A DNA stretch of 64,000 nucleotides from Notospermus geniculatus (GCA_002633025.1 NMRB01000357.1:181736-245735); one strand, 5' to 3'; numbered from the stretch's first letter, positions 12,001 to 21,868 are shown. Notes: generated by a model from the sequence alone, not told the origin. Made by a program: numbers and translations.

Positions 12001-13850
12001 AGACAATACAAATGAACTAAAAATTTTCAGACCCCCCCCATCAATGAACACCTGAACTTTAGCCACATTGACAAAGGCAAACATTTCGGTCCAGTTTAAG
12101 TGAACCGTACTACGACCGGACAAGGCCAGTTCATTTGAACCGTTTAGACTGCAGTGATGAGTCACCGCGCAATGTCCCTGAAACATCGCTCTCCATTCAG
12201 TTTAGGTAAGGAACTCGCACGGAATCATGCCAAGTTTTCCTGCAAGTGATGCAAGGACGAACTGCCCGCATGCTCAATACCGTCCCAAGTAAGTGGACTC
12301 GGTTCAGTTTGCCACGCATCAGGTTTACACTGCCCATTTGGTCGGGGTACCATACTCGGTTCGGACCTTTTGAGATGTAATGTAGGCGTAGGCCTCTTGC
12401 TCATATTGCACCTGACATGTCTGAACAAGACAAAAATATTCAAGATGTAAAGATTCAAACAAAATTAGTACTTACCAAGTATTGTATAAGTTTTTCCTGA
12501 GCCAGTCACACCGTAAGTAAACATCAAGCAATTTTGTCCATCGACAAAATCCTTGACTGTACCCAGCATGGTATCCTCGAAGAAACCTCTCTGGGGTACA
12601 TCTTCGTTGAAGATCTTGGAAAATGTGAAATGATGTGTCTGTTTGCCTGTACCATGAGTGGTGTTTTTAAAAGTCACAGAGTCTTTTGGTGCATGGACGG
12701 TTAACGTGTTTTCTGATGCTTGCTGGATTGTGTTCTGAAACAAATGATTTTGATAATAAAGCATAATTGACATGACAGCCTTTGAAAAACGTGCAACTCT
12801 TTATCTACATGGAATGATGATGTCACACCATACATGCTACATAGCAATATCAGGGGTTCTGCCAGAAATTCTTAATTGAGGGTAATAATTTCTTCGAAAT
12901 CAACGATAATCCCCATGAAATTAAAGAAAATGGCCCTTTTCTGTTCCCTCTGGCAGAATCACTGAATATCGTGAACCTTCCAGAATTAAATCAAAGGCAA
13001 TGAGGTTTGAAAAGGAGCTTAGTTGCTCAGTGTGAGATTTCAAAATGCAGGGCAGAAAAGTGAGCTGTAGAGGAAAGGCCTTCTAACTTTATGAAGGCAA
13101 GCATGGCAAGATCATTGATTTAAAATGTATGCCTAGAAAAAAAACTGTCTGTTTCCGGTCATTTGTAATTTTCCGACCGACCCTCAAAAATTCTGACTGG
13201 CCAGGAAACAAAAATTCTTTTTCTCACAAAAATGCATCAAATCTATCAAGATTAATCTCTTTTGCTCTCTAGGCCTTTAGTCATGGATGCCAGAGCAGCT
13301 TTTGAGGCTGTTCCTGGCTTCTAGATAACCTTTAGTATAATCCCTGTAGCTGCAATAAAATTATCTGTACCAAAAATGGAAAATAAAAAAAAATCCCGAC
13401 CGTCCGTCCCTCGATTTTTGGAAATCGCCGATGACCAGAAACACACAATTTATTTTGCTAGGCCCTAGTGAACTTGAGAAAAAAGGGAAGGCATTTTAAC
13501 CTATGAGAAAAAGGCATGGCATACACATGTACTCTTGACTCTCTGCTTAAACTCCAGTCTTGAACAGCTGAACTTCAGTTTGAATGTCTCAGTGACAGTG
13601 AACTTACTTGATTTTCATTGTTTTCTAACTCTTGCTCCATAAACGGCCGAACACGTAAATAAACCTTCATGTGCTCTTGGCCTGGTACCACTGCCAGATC
13701 AGTCTTCGTATCCGCCGTTGCCGGCTGTGTGAAATCCAGCGCCAATTTCTTCCTGATGTCTCCCAGACATCCTGGTGTACACGGGACAAGCATCCCCTCC
13801 ATTTCTGAATCAGTATCATCATAATAGGCTGGCTGGTTCGTCTCGGACAT
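1..13850 (-). CDS. KIF20B-like: Kinesin-6 family motor protein, KIF20A/KIF20B-like (3' partial)
   Basis: Plus-end microtubule motor of the family that works in the central spindle and cytokinesis. Exons in gene order: 13850-13608, 12734-12476, 11994-11807, 11164-11032, 10883-10644, 10488-10305, 9255-9109, 8161-7996, 7522-7423, 7048-6927, 6754-6615, 5521-5347, 4978-4955, 2681-2586, 2221-2111, 1211-1086, 705-1. All junctions are GT-AG and in phase, giving 1053 residues without a stop. Visible: KVYLRVRPF (62-70), P-loop GVTGSGKT (156-163), GILPRSL after the P-loop, a long insertion around 190-300 typical of kinesin-6, NQNSSRSH (switch I, 386-393), DLAGSER (switch II, 421-427), [10 protein letters not shown] after it, an acidic linker (about 555-594), and coiled coil from about 595 with [11 protein letters not shown], matching the KIF20A position LRDEICNEM. 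The tail from 819 is Ser/acid-rich. Length already exceeds KIF20A (about 890), favouring KIF20B. The ATG exon seems to begin at an acceptor at 13858, so an upstream noncoding exon is likely. Confidence 0.9.
911..1002. repeat. Foldback element
   Basis: Two arms of about 42 nt (GCCTTGTGTTTTGAGGTGA and its complement) around a very short loop, in the intron between the last two visible KIF20 exons. Confidence 0.8.
1329..1391. repeat. Truncated copy of the TCCTCCCACAGCAGG foldback family
   Basis: The left half matches the foldback at 58030-58135 (CATCCTCCCACAGCAGG then TCGCTCCTCTTCAT). The right arm is cut to about 12 nt. Confidence 0.65.
1455..2003. repeat. TIR element of about 550 bp, ACGAA-rich
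   Basis: The ends carry CCAAATCTGAAACT and its imperfect complement (AATTTCAGATTCGGG). The interior repeats TTCGTGG and TACGAA motifs. Lies in a KIF20 intron and carries no coding sequence. Confidence 0.55.
2718..2945. repeat. CRE-rich TIR element (GAGG...TGACGTCA ends)
   Basis: Ends GAGGAATCCCACTGACGTCA and its complement near CCTCTATAG. TGACGTCA or close variants occur repeatedly inside. Same family as 24659-24884, with a partial copy at 27275-27345. Confidence 0.65.
3095..4340. repeat. Nested repeat: GTTTCCGCCAGA element carrying a repeat of about 1 kb
   Basis: Outer ends are GTTTCCGCCAGAGGG and its complement TTCTGGCGGAAACCC at 4320-4336. Inside, from about 3230, a unit with GCCACCTGGTGGCC and GGGCCGAAACTT recurs four times at roughly 140-300 bp spacing. 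It ends in a (GACGAC)n run and CAGTGAGCTAAAAA. All in a KIF20 intron. Confidence 0.6.
4451..4745. repeat. TIR element (TAAAGGTGCC ends)
   Basis: Starts TAAAGGTGCCTACAGGTTGA and ends with the near complement TCGACCTGTGGGCACCTTTA. The interior is rich in GCAACTCG motifs on both strands. Confidence 0.7.
4955..4978 (-). CDS. 24-nt microexon of the KIF20-like gene
   Basis: Eight codons (DAQKAVVV) between an acceptor ending TTCTAG and a donor GTAAGT. It joins phase 0 to phase 0 between exon 12 (ending EKVKNQ) and exon 14 (starting ALEKEKS). Skipping it would leave the frame intact, so it may be alternatively spliced. It lies in the coiled-coil neck-to-stalk region. Called from splice consensus and phase only, with no homology support. 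Confidence 0.45.
5039..5210. repeat. TIR element (GCAGTGCTTCACG ends)
   Basis: Inverted ends GCAGTGCTTCACG / CGTGAAGCACTGC, 172 bp, in a KIF20 intron. Confidence 0.65.
5645..5986. repeat. TIR element (GCAGTGTTATATCTAGG ends)
   Basis: Near-perfect 16-nt inverted ends around 342 bp containing a long A/T run. It abuts and truncates the next repeat. Confidence 0.8.
5987..6412. repeat. Dispersed repeat, paralogue of 59112-59480
   Basis: Shares CCCCTGGCG, CTGGACTGATACTATGT and GGCAACAGTCTCAAT in the same order with the copy in an ENO4 intron. The right end reads ATACAGTGGCACTTTAA, the complement of the start of the other copy, so this is a TIR element whose left end was replaced by the preceding insertion. 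Confidence 0.6.
6436..6593. repeat. Short TIR element (TAGGGAGGTTTAGAAA ends)
   Basis: Perfect 16-nt inverted ends, 158 bp. In the sense of the KIF20 gene it starts 22 nt after the donor of the exon at 6615-6754. Confidence 0.8.
7083..7350 (+). mobile_element. tRNA-derived SINE
   Basis: Begins with a tRNA-like head: a box A-like TAGCCGAATAG near 7089 and box B GGTTCAAATCC at 7133-7143, about 45 nt apart. A non-tRNA body follows. It cannot form a complete tRNA, so it is a SINE and not a tRNA gene. The 3' boundary is approximate. Confidence 0.55.
7601..7799. repeat. TIR element (CAATGGGGAACC ends)
   Basis: Inverted ends CAATGGGGAACC / GGTTCCCCATTG, 199 bp. The interior resembles the repeat at about 48410-48610. 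Confidence 0.7.
8247..8247. other. Single N in a poly-C run
   Basis: Unresolved base inside CCCCN followed by twelve C. A homopolymer read error in an intron with no effect on coding. Confidence 0.9.
8275..8607. repeat. TIR element (GGGCCGTATTTACGAAGC ends)
   Basis: Ends GGGCCGTATTTACGAAGC and GCTTCGTAAATATGGCCC. The interior repeats CGCGATT and TAATCGC. Related in style to the GGGCC...TATT ends at 57121 and 40200. Confidence 0.75.
9669..10254. repeat. TIR element of about 585 bp with a nested palindrome
   Basis: Outer ends GTGACCGGGTCCGTGAAAAC / GTTTTGCCAGACTGGATCAC. Inside is a second inverted pair (AGGCCAGACTTTTTTTATTT and its complement), making a layered foldback. Confidence 0.7.
11644..11783. 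repeat. TIR element (GGTTGCACAAAACTCATG ends)
   Basis: Long inverted ends GGTTGCACAAAACTCATG plus repeated GTTAGCGCTAAC palindromes. In gene sense it starts 24 nt after the donor of the KIF20 exon at 11807-11994. Confidence 0.8.
12851..12964. repeat. Small TIR element (TTCTGCCAGAA ends)
   Basis: Starts CAGGGGTTCTGCCAGAAA and ends with CTCTGGCAGAATCACTG. The interior matches 30646-30760 (CCCATGAAATTAAAGAAAAT). Also the outer element type at 3095-4340. Confidence 0.65.
13131..13464. repeat. TIR element (GCCTAGAAAA ends)
   Basis: Left GCCTAGAAAAAAAACTGT then TTTCCGGTCAT. Right ATGACCAGAAACACACAATT then TTTTGCTAGGC. In the first coding intron of the KIF20 gene. Confidence 0.6.
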
Positions 13851-14150
13851 CCTAAATCTGAAATGAATTTCCTGCTGTTATCGACATCATATCATATTGT
13901 CTCTCTCAGCAAATCTCATGACTGCTCATCAGCAGCGGGGTCATGTCAACAAAACACGATCACTATATCAACTTGCCATTGCCCAACGGAACAAGGTAAA
14001 ACTAGGGCTGGCTAGGCCTTACAGTGTGTGTCACAACAGCTGAATTTCAGAATCCCCTATGGGGGTACCCAGCTAAGTTTACCACAGCTACAACCTACAG
14101 TAGGCCTAGGCCCCGAACACAACTTCACAGACGACTGTTAGAAAGCGAAG

Positions 14151-14455
14151 TCATACCACCGCGTCCTCTATCGGCAGCTTAAAGCTGAACTTAATAGATA
14201 TAAACCCCAAGCGGCAGAGGTAGAAATTACGAACAGCTTCCAAACTACCTCTGAAGTGAAAACGATCACCCTCTCGGACGATCACAGTTGGTTTCACTTG
14301 CCACCACACTCTTGTGACCAGTAGGCGTAAAGATCTCAGCACAGCACAGCCGCCAAATGAGAAAAAACGAAAAATAATCTGTGATGGCACCGAGATTCGA
14401 ACCCACAACCCTCTGATCGATTCGCCAACCTCTTTCTGTACGCGCCACGAAAACT
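14151..14455 (-). mobile_element. tRNA-derived SINE, minus strand
   Basis: On the minus strand a tRNA-like head runs from about 14450, with a box A-like TGGCGCGTACAG and box B GGTTCGAATCTC (14392-14403). A non-tRNA tail follows. Different family from the SINE at 7083. The 3' end is uncertain. Confidence 0.5.
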
Positions 14456-15318
14456 GCCTAGGCCTAGGGCCTAAATAGGCCTAATTTAAATAAAAACAGT
14501 CGTGCACAAAAATTAAGGGCCTGTCACATGCCTGTGCCTGGTGACACGTTTATTTTCAAAAAAGGACCAATTGGGGGACGCTGCATGACCATGCATAGGC
14601 CTAGGCCTGGCAAAATGCAGAATCCAATGAAGTGATTACATAACGCACTACAATACATGCACGCCACACACACTACAAACTATGCAGCATGCAGATGCAT
14701 AGCATGGCTAATGCATTGGCCTTGTTGTTACTGTCTTCACTTCCATGCTTCAGCGACGACCGACCGACGTGAACCCAGTTTTTTAATCGGATTTACTTCA
14801 TCACTGTCACTTTGGATACCACAAACCTACCATTATTTGTTCACTTTTTGATGATTCGAATTGCTGGGAAAGAGATCAAAGCATATATGAACGAAAACAG
14901 CTCATTTTTCTGTGAGAAATTCGGAATGCGGAATGCCAACAAAATCACAATTCGCGGCCATTTGTCAGTGTATGTAGTGTATTCAAAACAGCCAATCAAA
15001 ATGTCTGTCCTGTTTGCCACTCGCTCATTGGTCAATCCTTTCCAATATGGCAGCCTCCATGTTCACATGTGAATTTTTGTGACGTGCATTGTTACACATG
15101 TTACATGCATGCATGTACTAGGCCTAGGCCCTTGACTGACTGATGTATGTAGCTTCTCTGCGGCTGAACTTTAGAATCCCTGGTCAGGAATCCCACACAA
15201 TGGAAATCTCTTGTTCAATGCGTCAATCGATGACCTTTCAGATTCTACTTTGGCTTGGGCACTGACCAATCATTCATTCATGCCAAAAATTGACTGAGAG
15301 ATTGATTGATTGATGATG

Positions 15319-17095
15319 TTAAGATAAGATAAGATAAGATAAGATAATCTTTATTTTACGTCCGTATAGAGACCACAACAGAGAACATAAGCTAGAAGCT
15401 TTTGGACGGACTAACATAAATGTAAAATGACATAAAATTAAGGAACTAAGAACAAGATAGAAAGACACACAGCAAGACATGTCATAAGATATGGAAATAA
15501 GAGACAGAATATACAGAAGAAGTTTAAAAACATAACGAGAAAGTTGACCCCTAGTTCTTGCACATAGCACAACTGCATGTATCACCATTCCAGGTGTATA
15601 GATCTTAAAATCGCGATATTTATTGCACGCTCGAATGTGCTCAGGCAAGTTGTTCCAGACTTTGGCAGCTTGGTATGAGAAACTATTTTTCCCATATGTT
15701 GTTGTTTTGAAACTAGGCAACTCCAATAAGTTTGTATATCTAAAACTATATCTGGAATCTTTACGCTTTACCAGTGTACATAAATATCCTGGTCGATTGT
15801 TACTCAAAATGCAATGAACCTCAGCTGCCATAAGTCTTATTCTCTGTAACTGAAGGGAAGCACCTTTTTCACACTCTAAGAGGGACTCGTAACTGCTAGT
15901 AAAATCTCGATGCACATACCGCAAAGCTCTAAAATTTAGTTTTTCTAATTTATTTTCATTTGACTTACTACAGAAATGCCATACCAATGGGCAGTAATTA
16001 AAAGTTGACAGGATAAAGGCATTATACACTGCTCTTCTGCACTCCAAGGATAGGTTGTGACTAATCCGCCTTAAGACGTTTAGCTGGCGTGCTGCCTTGG
16101 CACAGATTTTAGAGATATGAAGATCAAAATTCAACTTTCTATCAAAGTCTATACCTAGCAATTTTACATTTTGAGTGCACTGTATTTGGGCATCCCTGAC
16201 TCTAAAGGTCAAGAGCTGGTCGCCAACTGATTTGCCAAATACTATCCCCTGAAACTTTTCAGGGTTAGCCTGCATCCCATTTTTGGCAAACCAGTCAACG
16301 AGCAGCTCCGCCTCAGACTCAAGGGTGTCCTTCCAATGATTTTTGTCATCATGGGAAAAGCTAAGGGTATTGTCATCTGCAAAATTGACCAAACTACAAT
16401 TTGACACGAAACTGAAGATATCATTAAGAAATATATTGAACAAAAGTGGCCCCAGGACAGATCCCTGGGGTACACCTTTGCTCAAAGGGAGAAAAGCACT
16501 TTTATGCATACTGCTAAGCTGCACACACTGGGACCTATTTCTTAGGTAGTCACTCAAAAGGTCTACGGCACTCTCATGTAGGTTGTAGGCCCTGAGTTTC
16601 TCAGTGATCAGCCTGTGAGGAAGGCAGTCAAAAGCTTTGGATAAATCCATTAGGATAGCACCAACATGTTTATTACCATCCAGTGCTTTCCGCCATTCCT
16701 CACAGGCTGACAATAAAGCTGATTGACAGCTATATCCCGCCCTATATGCGGATAGTCTACCATCAAAAATGCTGTTAAAATAGTGCTGCAATTGATCAGC
16801 TATCACTCTTTCAAATATCTTCGACCTGGTTGTCAACACCGAAACCGGCCTATACATAGCTTTGTCCAATTTGTCTTTCTTCTTGTGGACAGGTGTCACC
16901 CTAGCAATTTTCATGCTATCTGGGAAACGTCCATCCACAAGGGATCGATTTATAATAGATGTAAATGGTTGACAATACACCGGTTCAATTATCCTCAGAA
17001 TCTTTGATGAGATATTGTCTAATCCAGTTGACTTCTTGATTGGTAGTTTGTTGAATGAATGAATGTTGGCTTGTGTTTTTTCTGTATCTGTATGT
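15319..17095 (-). mobile_element. 5'-truncated non-LTR retrotransposon (LINE) with open reverse-transcriptase frame
   Basis: A continuous minus-strand frame of over 550 codons encodes a LINE reverse transcriptase. Landmarks, numbered from a methionine at 16980: YRPVSVL (43-49), DLSKAFDCLPH (112-122), the template-grip motif GVPQGSVLGPLLF (169-181) and the catalytic FADD box (200-203). A typical LINE C-terminal stretch with LPEHIRACNKYRDFKIY follows. The frame continues upstream of that methionine through KSTGLDNI to about 17095, where the element is cut. The 3' end finishes in a (TATCT)n tail at 15320-15347. Domain style fits CR1/Jockey-group elements; endonuclease and ORF1 are absent. With no stop or frameshift in the RT it may be a young copy. 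No clear target-site duplication was found. Confidence 0.88.
15320..15347. repeat. (AGATA)n microsatellite, LINE tail
   Basis: About five tandem AGATA units on the plus strand at the 3' end of the LINE, the short-repeat tail expected for this class. Confidence 0.85.
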
Positions 17096-17106
17096 AGGCC
17101 TAGGGC

Positions 17107-17293
17107 AGGTTCTTGTAGTTAGTTCGACACTATACTAGAGGACCATCGGTCCTTACACACTTCCATGCTTCACTGATGTTGTAGGCCTATAGGCCTAGAA
17201 AAACATTCTAAGTGAAGTCATGGAAGTGTGTAAGGACTGGTGGTCCCCTATAGTATAGTAGGCCCTATAGTATCGAACCACAACACAAGAACC
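17107..17293. repeat. Foldback element (AGGTTCTTGT ends)
   Basis: Left AGGTTCTTGT then TTCGACACTATACTAGAGGA. Right GGTCCCCTATAGTATAG, TATCGAACC then ACAAGAACCT. Arms pair over most of 187 bp, with small insertions. Confidence 0.7.
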
Positions 17294-17591
17294 TGTGGGC
17301 CTAGAGGGCAGGCCGCCTAGGCCAAGGTCTATTTCAATTAGGCCCACTACCAAAATTTTGGTGCAGAAATAGGCCTATAGTATGACCAAGATTAAGCAAG
17401 AAGATACTTTCATGTGGAACAAACCATGTTAAGGGGCTTGCTTATTTATAGGTCCAGTCATACCTCCATGTTCCAGTGATCAAACGAGGCCTACAATACC
17501 GGCATAGGCATAGGCCTAAGAAGAGGTTCTGCCTAGGCTACCCAGACCAAGAAGAAGACTGACTGAACATACTGCTGAAAGCGCTAGGCCT

Positions 17592-17698
17592 AGGCCTTGC
17601 AATTTGAGGCGTGGGAGAGTGATTGCTCTCCTCATGAACAGTAGAGCTGTATTCATGGGGAGAGCAATCACTCTCCCACGCCTCAAATTGCAAGGCCT
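17592..17698. repeat. Long hairpin-forming palindrome upstream of PBDC1
   Basis: Two 47-nt arms (17592-17638 and 17652-17698) with one mismatch around a 13-nt loop. Core GCGTGGGAGAGTGATTGCTC. It ends about 150 bp before the PBDC1 start codon. Could be a very short TIR element or a transcribed hairpin. Confidence 0.8.
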
Positions 17699-17846
17699 GC
17701 CTCGGCCATTGAAATGGCCATCACCATTGTGAAACATCATCATCGCTGGAGCATCACACCATGTATATGTTGTCTTTTTTCCAGAACATTAACTTGATTA
17801 ACATCCACAGATTCAGTTCAACAACCAACATCACAGACAAGATAAG

Positions 17847-19491
17847 ATGTCAATTTCGACAGATGCTGATGATTATGGCAATGATGTAAGTCCGCCCATT
17901 TTCAATGAGGAACCCGCGTGCCGTTTATCCCGACAGGTCGGCGCAGCGATCGATGTGACCGAACCAACGTCATTGACGTCGTTTTATGTGTTGACGTTGC
18001 GTCATGAAAAAATCTGCTGTACATTTTTCTACAGGAAAAAATGAGATAAAGACGTTGCCGTTATCGCCATCCTACCTCTTTATTTTAAGGAAAAAAAGCA
18101 AAGAAATTACAGAAATTTTCACCCGCGACAAGATGGTGTAAATTTTCATGTCATGCGACCGAAAAAATAGGGTCTATTTCACGCCAGAAGTTAATGGAAA
18201 TGACTGGAAATCACGTTGAAAATGAAACTTCGGTCACATCGATCGCAGCGCCACGTCGTGACGTTAGTTCGTCCGGTTCCTCATTGCAACTGCAGAAGGT
18301 GTCAAATGATATCATTATTAACATGGGTAGGCCGAGTTGCACTCTTTGCTTGCAGTTAGATCTGAAGTGATATTAATATTAACTGATTAATTCAAAGTGC
18401 TGAGAGATGATTTCTCTCTGTTTTTTTGTGTGTGTGGTTAGAGGCATGGAAAATCCAAATAATCAGTGGATGTTAAAAATAGAAAAATAATGTGTTTTTT
18501 TTATTTTTCTTCAGGAAAGTGTGGAGATGGCATGGGCCCAGAAGACTTTCAAACATGCAGAGGTCTATTTCAATGTGAGTTGTATACTCAAGGTCATGAA
18601 GTGTCAAACGTGTGAAGGATTGATTGCCATATTTCAAAATACTAAGTACACCCTAGATCTTGTAACAAACATTCCCTGATCTTTACTGAGTCTGTTGCAT
18701 TCCTGTTTATCATTTCAGTTGTTGTGTGCCGTGCAAGATCCAAAGTATATGAGGCTTACGTCATGCGATGACCTTATTTATAAAAAGTTTCGCGAGGAAT
18801 TCGAGGACATGGAAGTTGGAATTATTAAGGAGGACACACTAAAAACGAGCGAGGCTAAAGAGGTAAAAACATGAAAGATATCGAAGAATTTGAATCACCT
18901 TCCAATGATTGAGTCTAACTTGCCAAACGTACAAAGGAACCAATCCTACCTAGTTCAGGAAATTTTCTGATATTTGTAGTATACAAAACCCTTCTTGTGT
19001 TTTTGCAGAAGTGGAGGAATTTCTGTGATCAATTTAAAGATGTGCCAGATTATAATTTTGGAACACTGTTACGACTTAATAGTAGTGACGAATACAGTGA
19101 AGAGAATACAACGTTGGGTAGGTATTGGTTTTTTGAGTTGAATAGAATACCGGTACAGTGAAGAGAATACAATGTTGGGTAGGTATTGGTTTTTTGAGTT
19201 GAATAGAACTACCGGTACTGTGCATTGATACCATTTTACATGTTCAAAGTTTGACATCTGTTTTATTTACCCATACTTCATTTACTGTGTCAGGTAGCAT
19301 ACATGTACTCTGTGAAGTCCACTAAATTGGGCACAGAGCTAAAAGTCTTGATGATAAGATTTTATTCTTCTTTTTCAGCCCCCAGAATACAGTTCCTGGC
19401 CATTGAACTTGCACGGAATCGAGAAGGACATAATGTCGGACTAAATGAAAAATCCAAATCGAGTGCTTCAGAATCCGATGGAACGACTTAG
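17847..19491 (+). CDS. PBDC1: PBDC1 (polysaccharide biosynthesis domain-containing protein 1) orthologue
   Basis: Complete gene, five exons: 17847-17885, 18515-18574, 18719-18862, 19009-19117, 19379-19491, with stop TAG. Junctions are GT-AG and in phase, giving a protein of about 154 residues. It aligns end to end with my recollection of human PBDC1: YGND near the start, EMAWA..HAEVY, LIYKKFREEFE, KWRNFC.QF, FNYGTLLRL-like NFGTLLRL, the EENT motif and APRIQFLAIELARNREGHN. Vertebrate proteins add a long charged tail that is missing here, so it is closer to the short yeast form. The family is small, cytosolic and conserved. Its domain name is historical and does not prove a sugar-polymer role. 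The start was chosen because exon 1 is in frame with YGND and has a good GTAAGT donor. Divergent to the KIF20 gene. Confidence 0.93.
17904..18289. repeat. TIR element (AATGAGGAACC ends), copy in PBDC1 intron 1
   Basis: Ends AATGAGGAACC / GGTTCCTCATT, 386 bp. The same element lies at 58463-58848 in ENO4 in the same orientation relative to the host gene. It starts 19 nt after the exon 1 donor. Confidence 0.82.
19093..19214 (+). repeat. 61-bp tandem duplication spanning the end of PBDC1 exon 4 and its donor
   Basis: Copy 1 (19093-19153) and copy 2 (from 19154) share TACAGTGAAGAGAATACAA, then GTTGGGTAGGTATTGG, then TTGAGTTGAATAGAA. Each contains the exon end and the GTAGGT donor. They differ by only a few bases. 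Confidence 0.9.
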
Positions 19492-19963
19492 CCAGTTGGA
19501 TCATTTTGAACTTTGGATCAGATATTTCTGTAGGAATACGTTGACTGGAATTCACATTGGGCTCACTTACGAGTATCTTTTTGGTACCACATAGGCACTG
19601 CCTTTGTGTCACCAATATTTCAATGCTTTTTGAGCTTCAACTTACTTGGGCTATGAATTTGACTGATGTTAACTGCCACAAACCAATTTATTGGAACAAT
19701 ATTCAAATTTTATGGATGCTTGGGACTCTTTGCTCAGCTCCCCTGTTCATTATGCATTTACATTTACGTACATATAAAACGGCTGCAAAAACATTATCTG
19801 GACTCACTCAGAATTTCTCTTCGGCAGTTTTCAAGTAATGGAGAAGTCATGACTTCTCCAAAATTATGAAAATGCTAACAAATTCATTGCTCCATCCATT
19901 TTGGAATTGACTGTATCTTATTGAAGACTTTTTTTGCGGGGTACGTTGTGTATCACTGCTGTA

Positions 19964-20195
19964 TACTGTAAAGCAAGATAATTTCGCGGCTGGAAATGTT
20001 CGCGAATCAAGAATTATAGACGTATTCGCGGCAGGATATTTTCGCGCGTCTCTGCCATTTTTTCAGTTTTTTTTTCACGGACCATATCTATCACTTGCGT
20101 GTATTTATATTAGCGACAGGAAATTTTCGCGACTCACACACTCTCGCGAAATTCGCGAAAATTTCCTGCACGCGAAATTTTCCTGCTTTACAGTA
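19964..20195. repeat. TIR element TACTGTAAAGCA, copy 1
   Basis: Ends TACTGTAAAGCAAGATAA and TTTTCCTGCTTTACAGTA. The interior is full of TTCGCGAA and TTTCGCG. Other copies at 47178-47407 and 60903-61134 (inverted order), all about 230 bp. Confidence 0.88.
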
Positions 20196-20769
20196 TTATT
20201 ATGTAAAGAGAAAACAATTTCTTTTATCCATACACTAGTTCTTGTTTCATGTTTTTTTGTGAAGGATGAGAATATATTGCAAGTGAATGTGCAATCTGTG
20301 TCAAGGTGACCTGATCTCACTGTTATAAACAGATTGCTCAGCATACACAGGTCATCAAATCAATCAAGGTTGACCCAAAATCAATCAAGGTTGACCCAAA
20401 AGTTACCGGTACCAGTAAAATAGCTATACTGTTGCAAACAGTACCCCACAGCCCTACAATCAGTTGAAAATGCGTGATGTGCACCAATATTCACCAAATG
20501 GTGATTATTGCAGTGGTGAATTCAAAATGTGGGCTGTGGCGGCCATCTTGGATGTAGAATGCAGTAAAAACAGAGACTTGCAACCCCAATATCCACACCA
20601 CAAATGGTGGTGACTGGCTGTGACATTCTTGTATTGAGTTATTGCGCAGAACGATGCGTGATGACAAGATCCCTCAGCCCGAGTCCAAGTAGGGCACTAT
20701 TCTTGTGAAACTGTATGAAGTGAATTACAGCAAGTACATGTAGCTATTAAATTGTCTTTGAGACGGGCA
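20196..20769. other. Non-coding, nothing recognised
   Basis: Contains a short direct duplication AATCAAGGTTGACCCAAAA (near 20360-20401). No exon or inverted element was identified. Confidence 0.6.
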
Positions 20770-20970
20770 CCAGGGGCGGATCCAGGATTTTGGAATAGGA
20801 GGGGCCCGGACACCGTCAGCCGCAGGCCGACCATGCCGACGGAGTCGCAAGGCAAGCGCCAAAGACGAAAAGCCACGACGGGGGGGCTGGGGCACCCCCC
20901 CTATTGACCCATTTTTTGTTGGTTTTCCAAAAATACGGGGGGCCGCAGCCCCCTCTGGATCCACGCCTGG
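20770..20970. repeat. TIR element (CCAGGGGCGGATCCAGGA ends)
   Basis: Left CCAGGGGCGGATCCAGGA, right TCTGGATCCACGCCTGG, with a G/C-rich middle. A second copy lies at 30762-31054. Confidence 0.75.
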
Positions 20971-21546
20971 GCACCGTACTGTATCAATATCATGCTGGGC
21001 TGAAAACAACAAGTCGGTGATGTTTACTAAGGCATGAATGAAATTATAAGGAACTACGGGTGATGAAAGACAAACCACAAACAATGCAAGTCCAAAAAGA
21101 CATCAATTTAATAAAGTAATAAATCTGAAAGTCCTACATTATGCATTATTGTAAAGAGACAACATAACAGTGCTTTCACATGAGACAAAGTCCGCTGTTT
21201 TACCTGTACATAGAGCTTGAGTTTTTTAACAACTAATTTTTCCCGCAATGTTCACATTCAAAATAGAACCGAAGTAACCATCCAAGAAGTGGGTAGCCTA
21301 TGTACCAATGGTTTCATTACACCAGATGACAGCACCTAATAATATTGTTTTTGTTGTGTACATCTTTGTTTGAAAAGCTAGGTTTGTTGCTGTCACTGTG
21401 CATTTATCCTTCATAGCAAGCATGATACATCTTCCAAAATGTACCAGTAACTGGAAGAATGACAATCAAGATATTTTTTCACAATTTTCTGAACAAGATA
21501 AGCAAATTAGCACACATCCTTTAGAAAAAAAATTTTAATGACTCTT

Positions 21547-21868
21547 ATGCCGTGTTCACACTAGGGTTTTATATCGAATCGAATACGCAGTAAAGGCTTA
21601 TTCCGATACAACGCGTCACACTTAAATCAAAATAGATCACTTTTATACCGATTTAACAAAACCGGTATTTATATCGGTTTCGATGCGCGTTAGCCAAATC
21701 CAAATAGTTATCACGAAACGCTTTATTGCGGGTTGAGTGTGACACGTTTTGTTTTGCATCGAAATCAGTTTAGTTGTAGTGTGATGCGACCCGGCGTAAC
21801 CAAATTGATTTCCGTATTTCGAGTTACGGAAACCGATTTCGATGCGCAATAGGTGTGAACGCAGCATT
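21547..21868. repeat. TIR element (ATGCCGTGTTCACAC ends)
   Basis: Ends ATGCCGTGTTCACACTAG / GGTGTGAACGCAGCAT. The interior holds complementary TATCGAATCGA- and GATTTCGATGCG-like segments. Confidence 0.75.
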
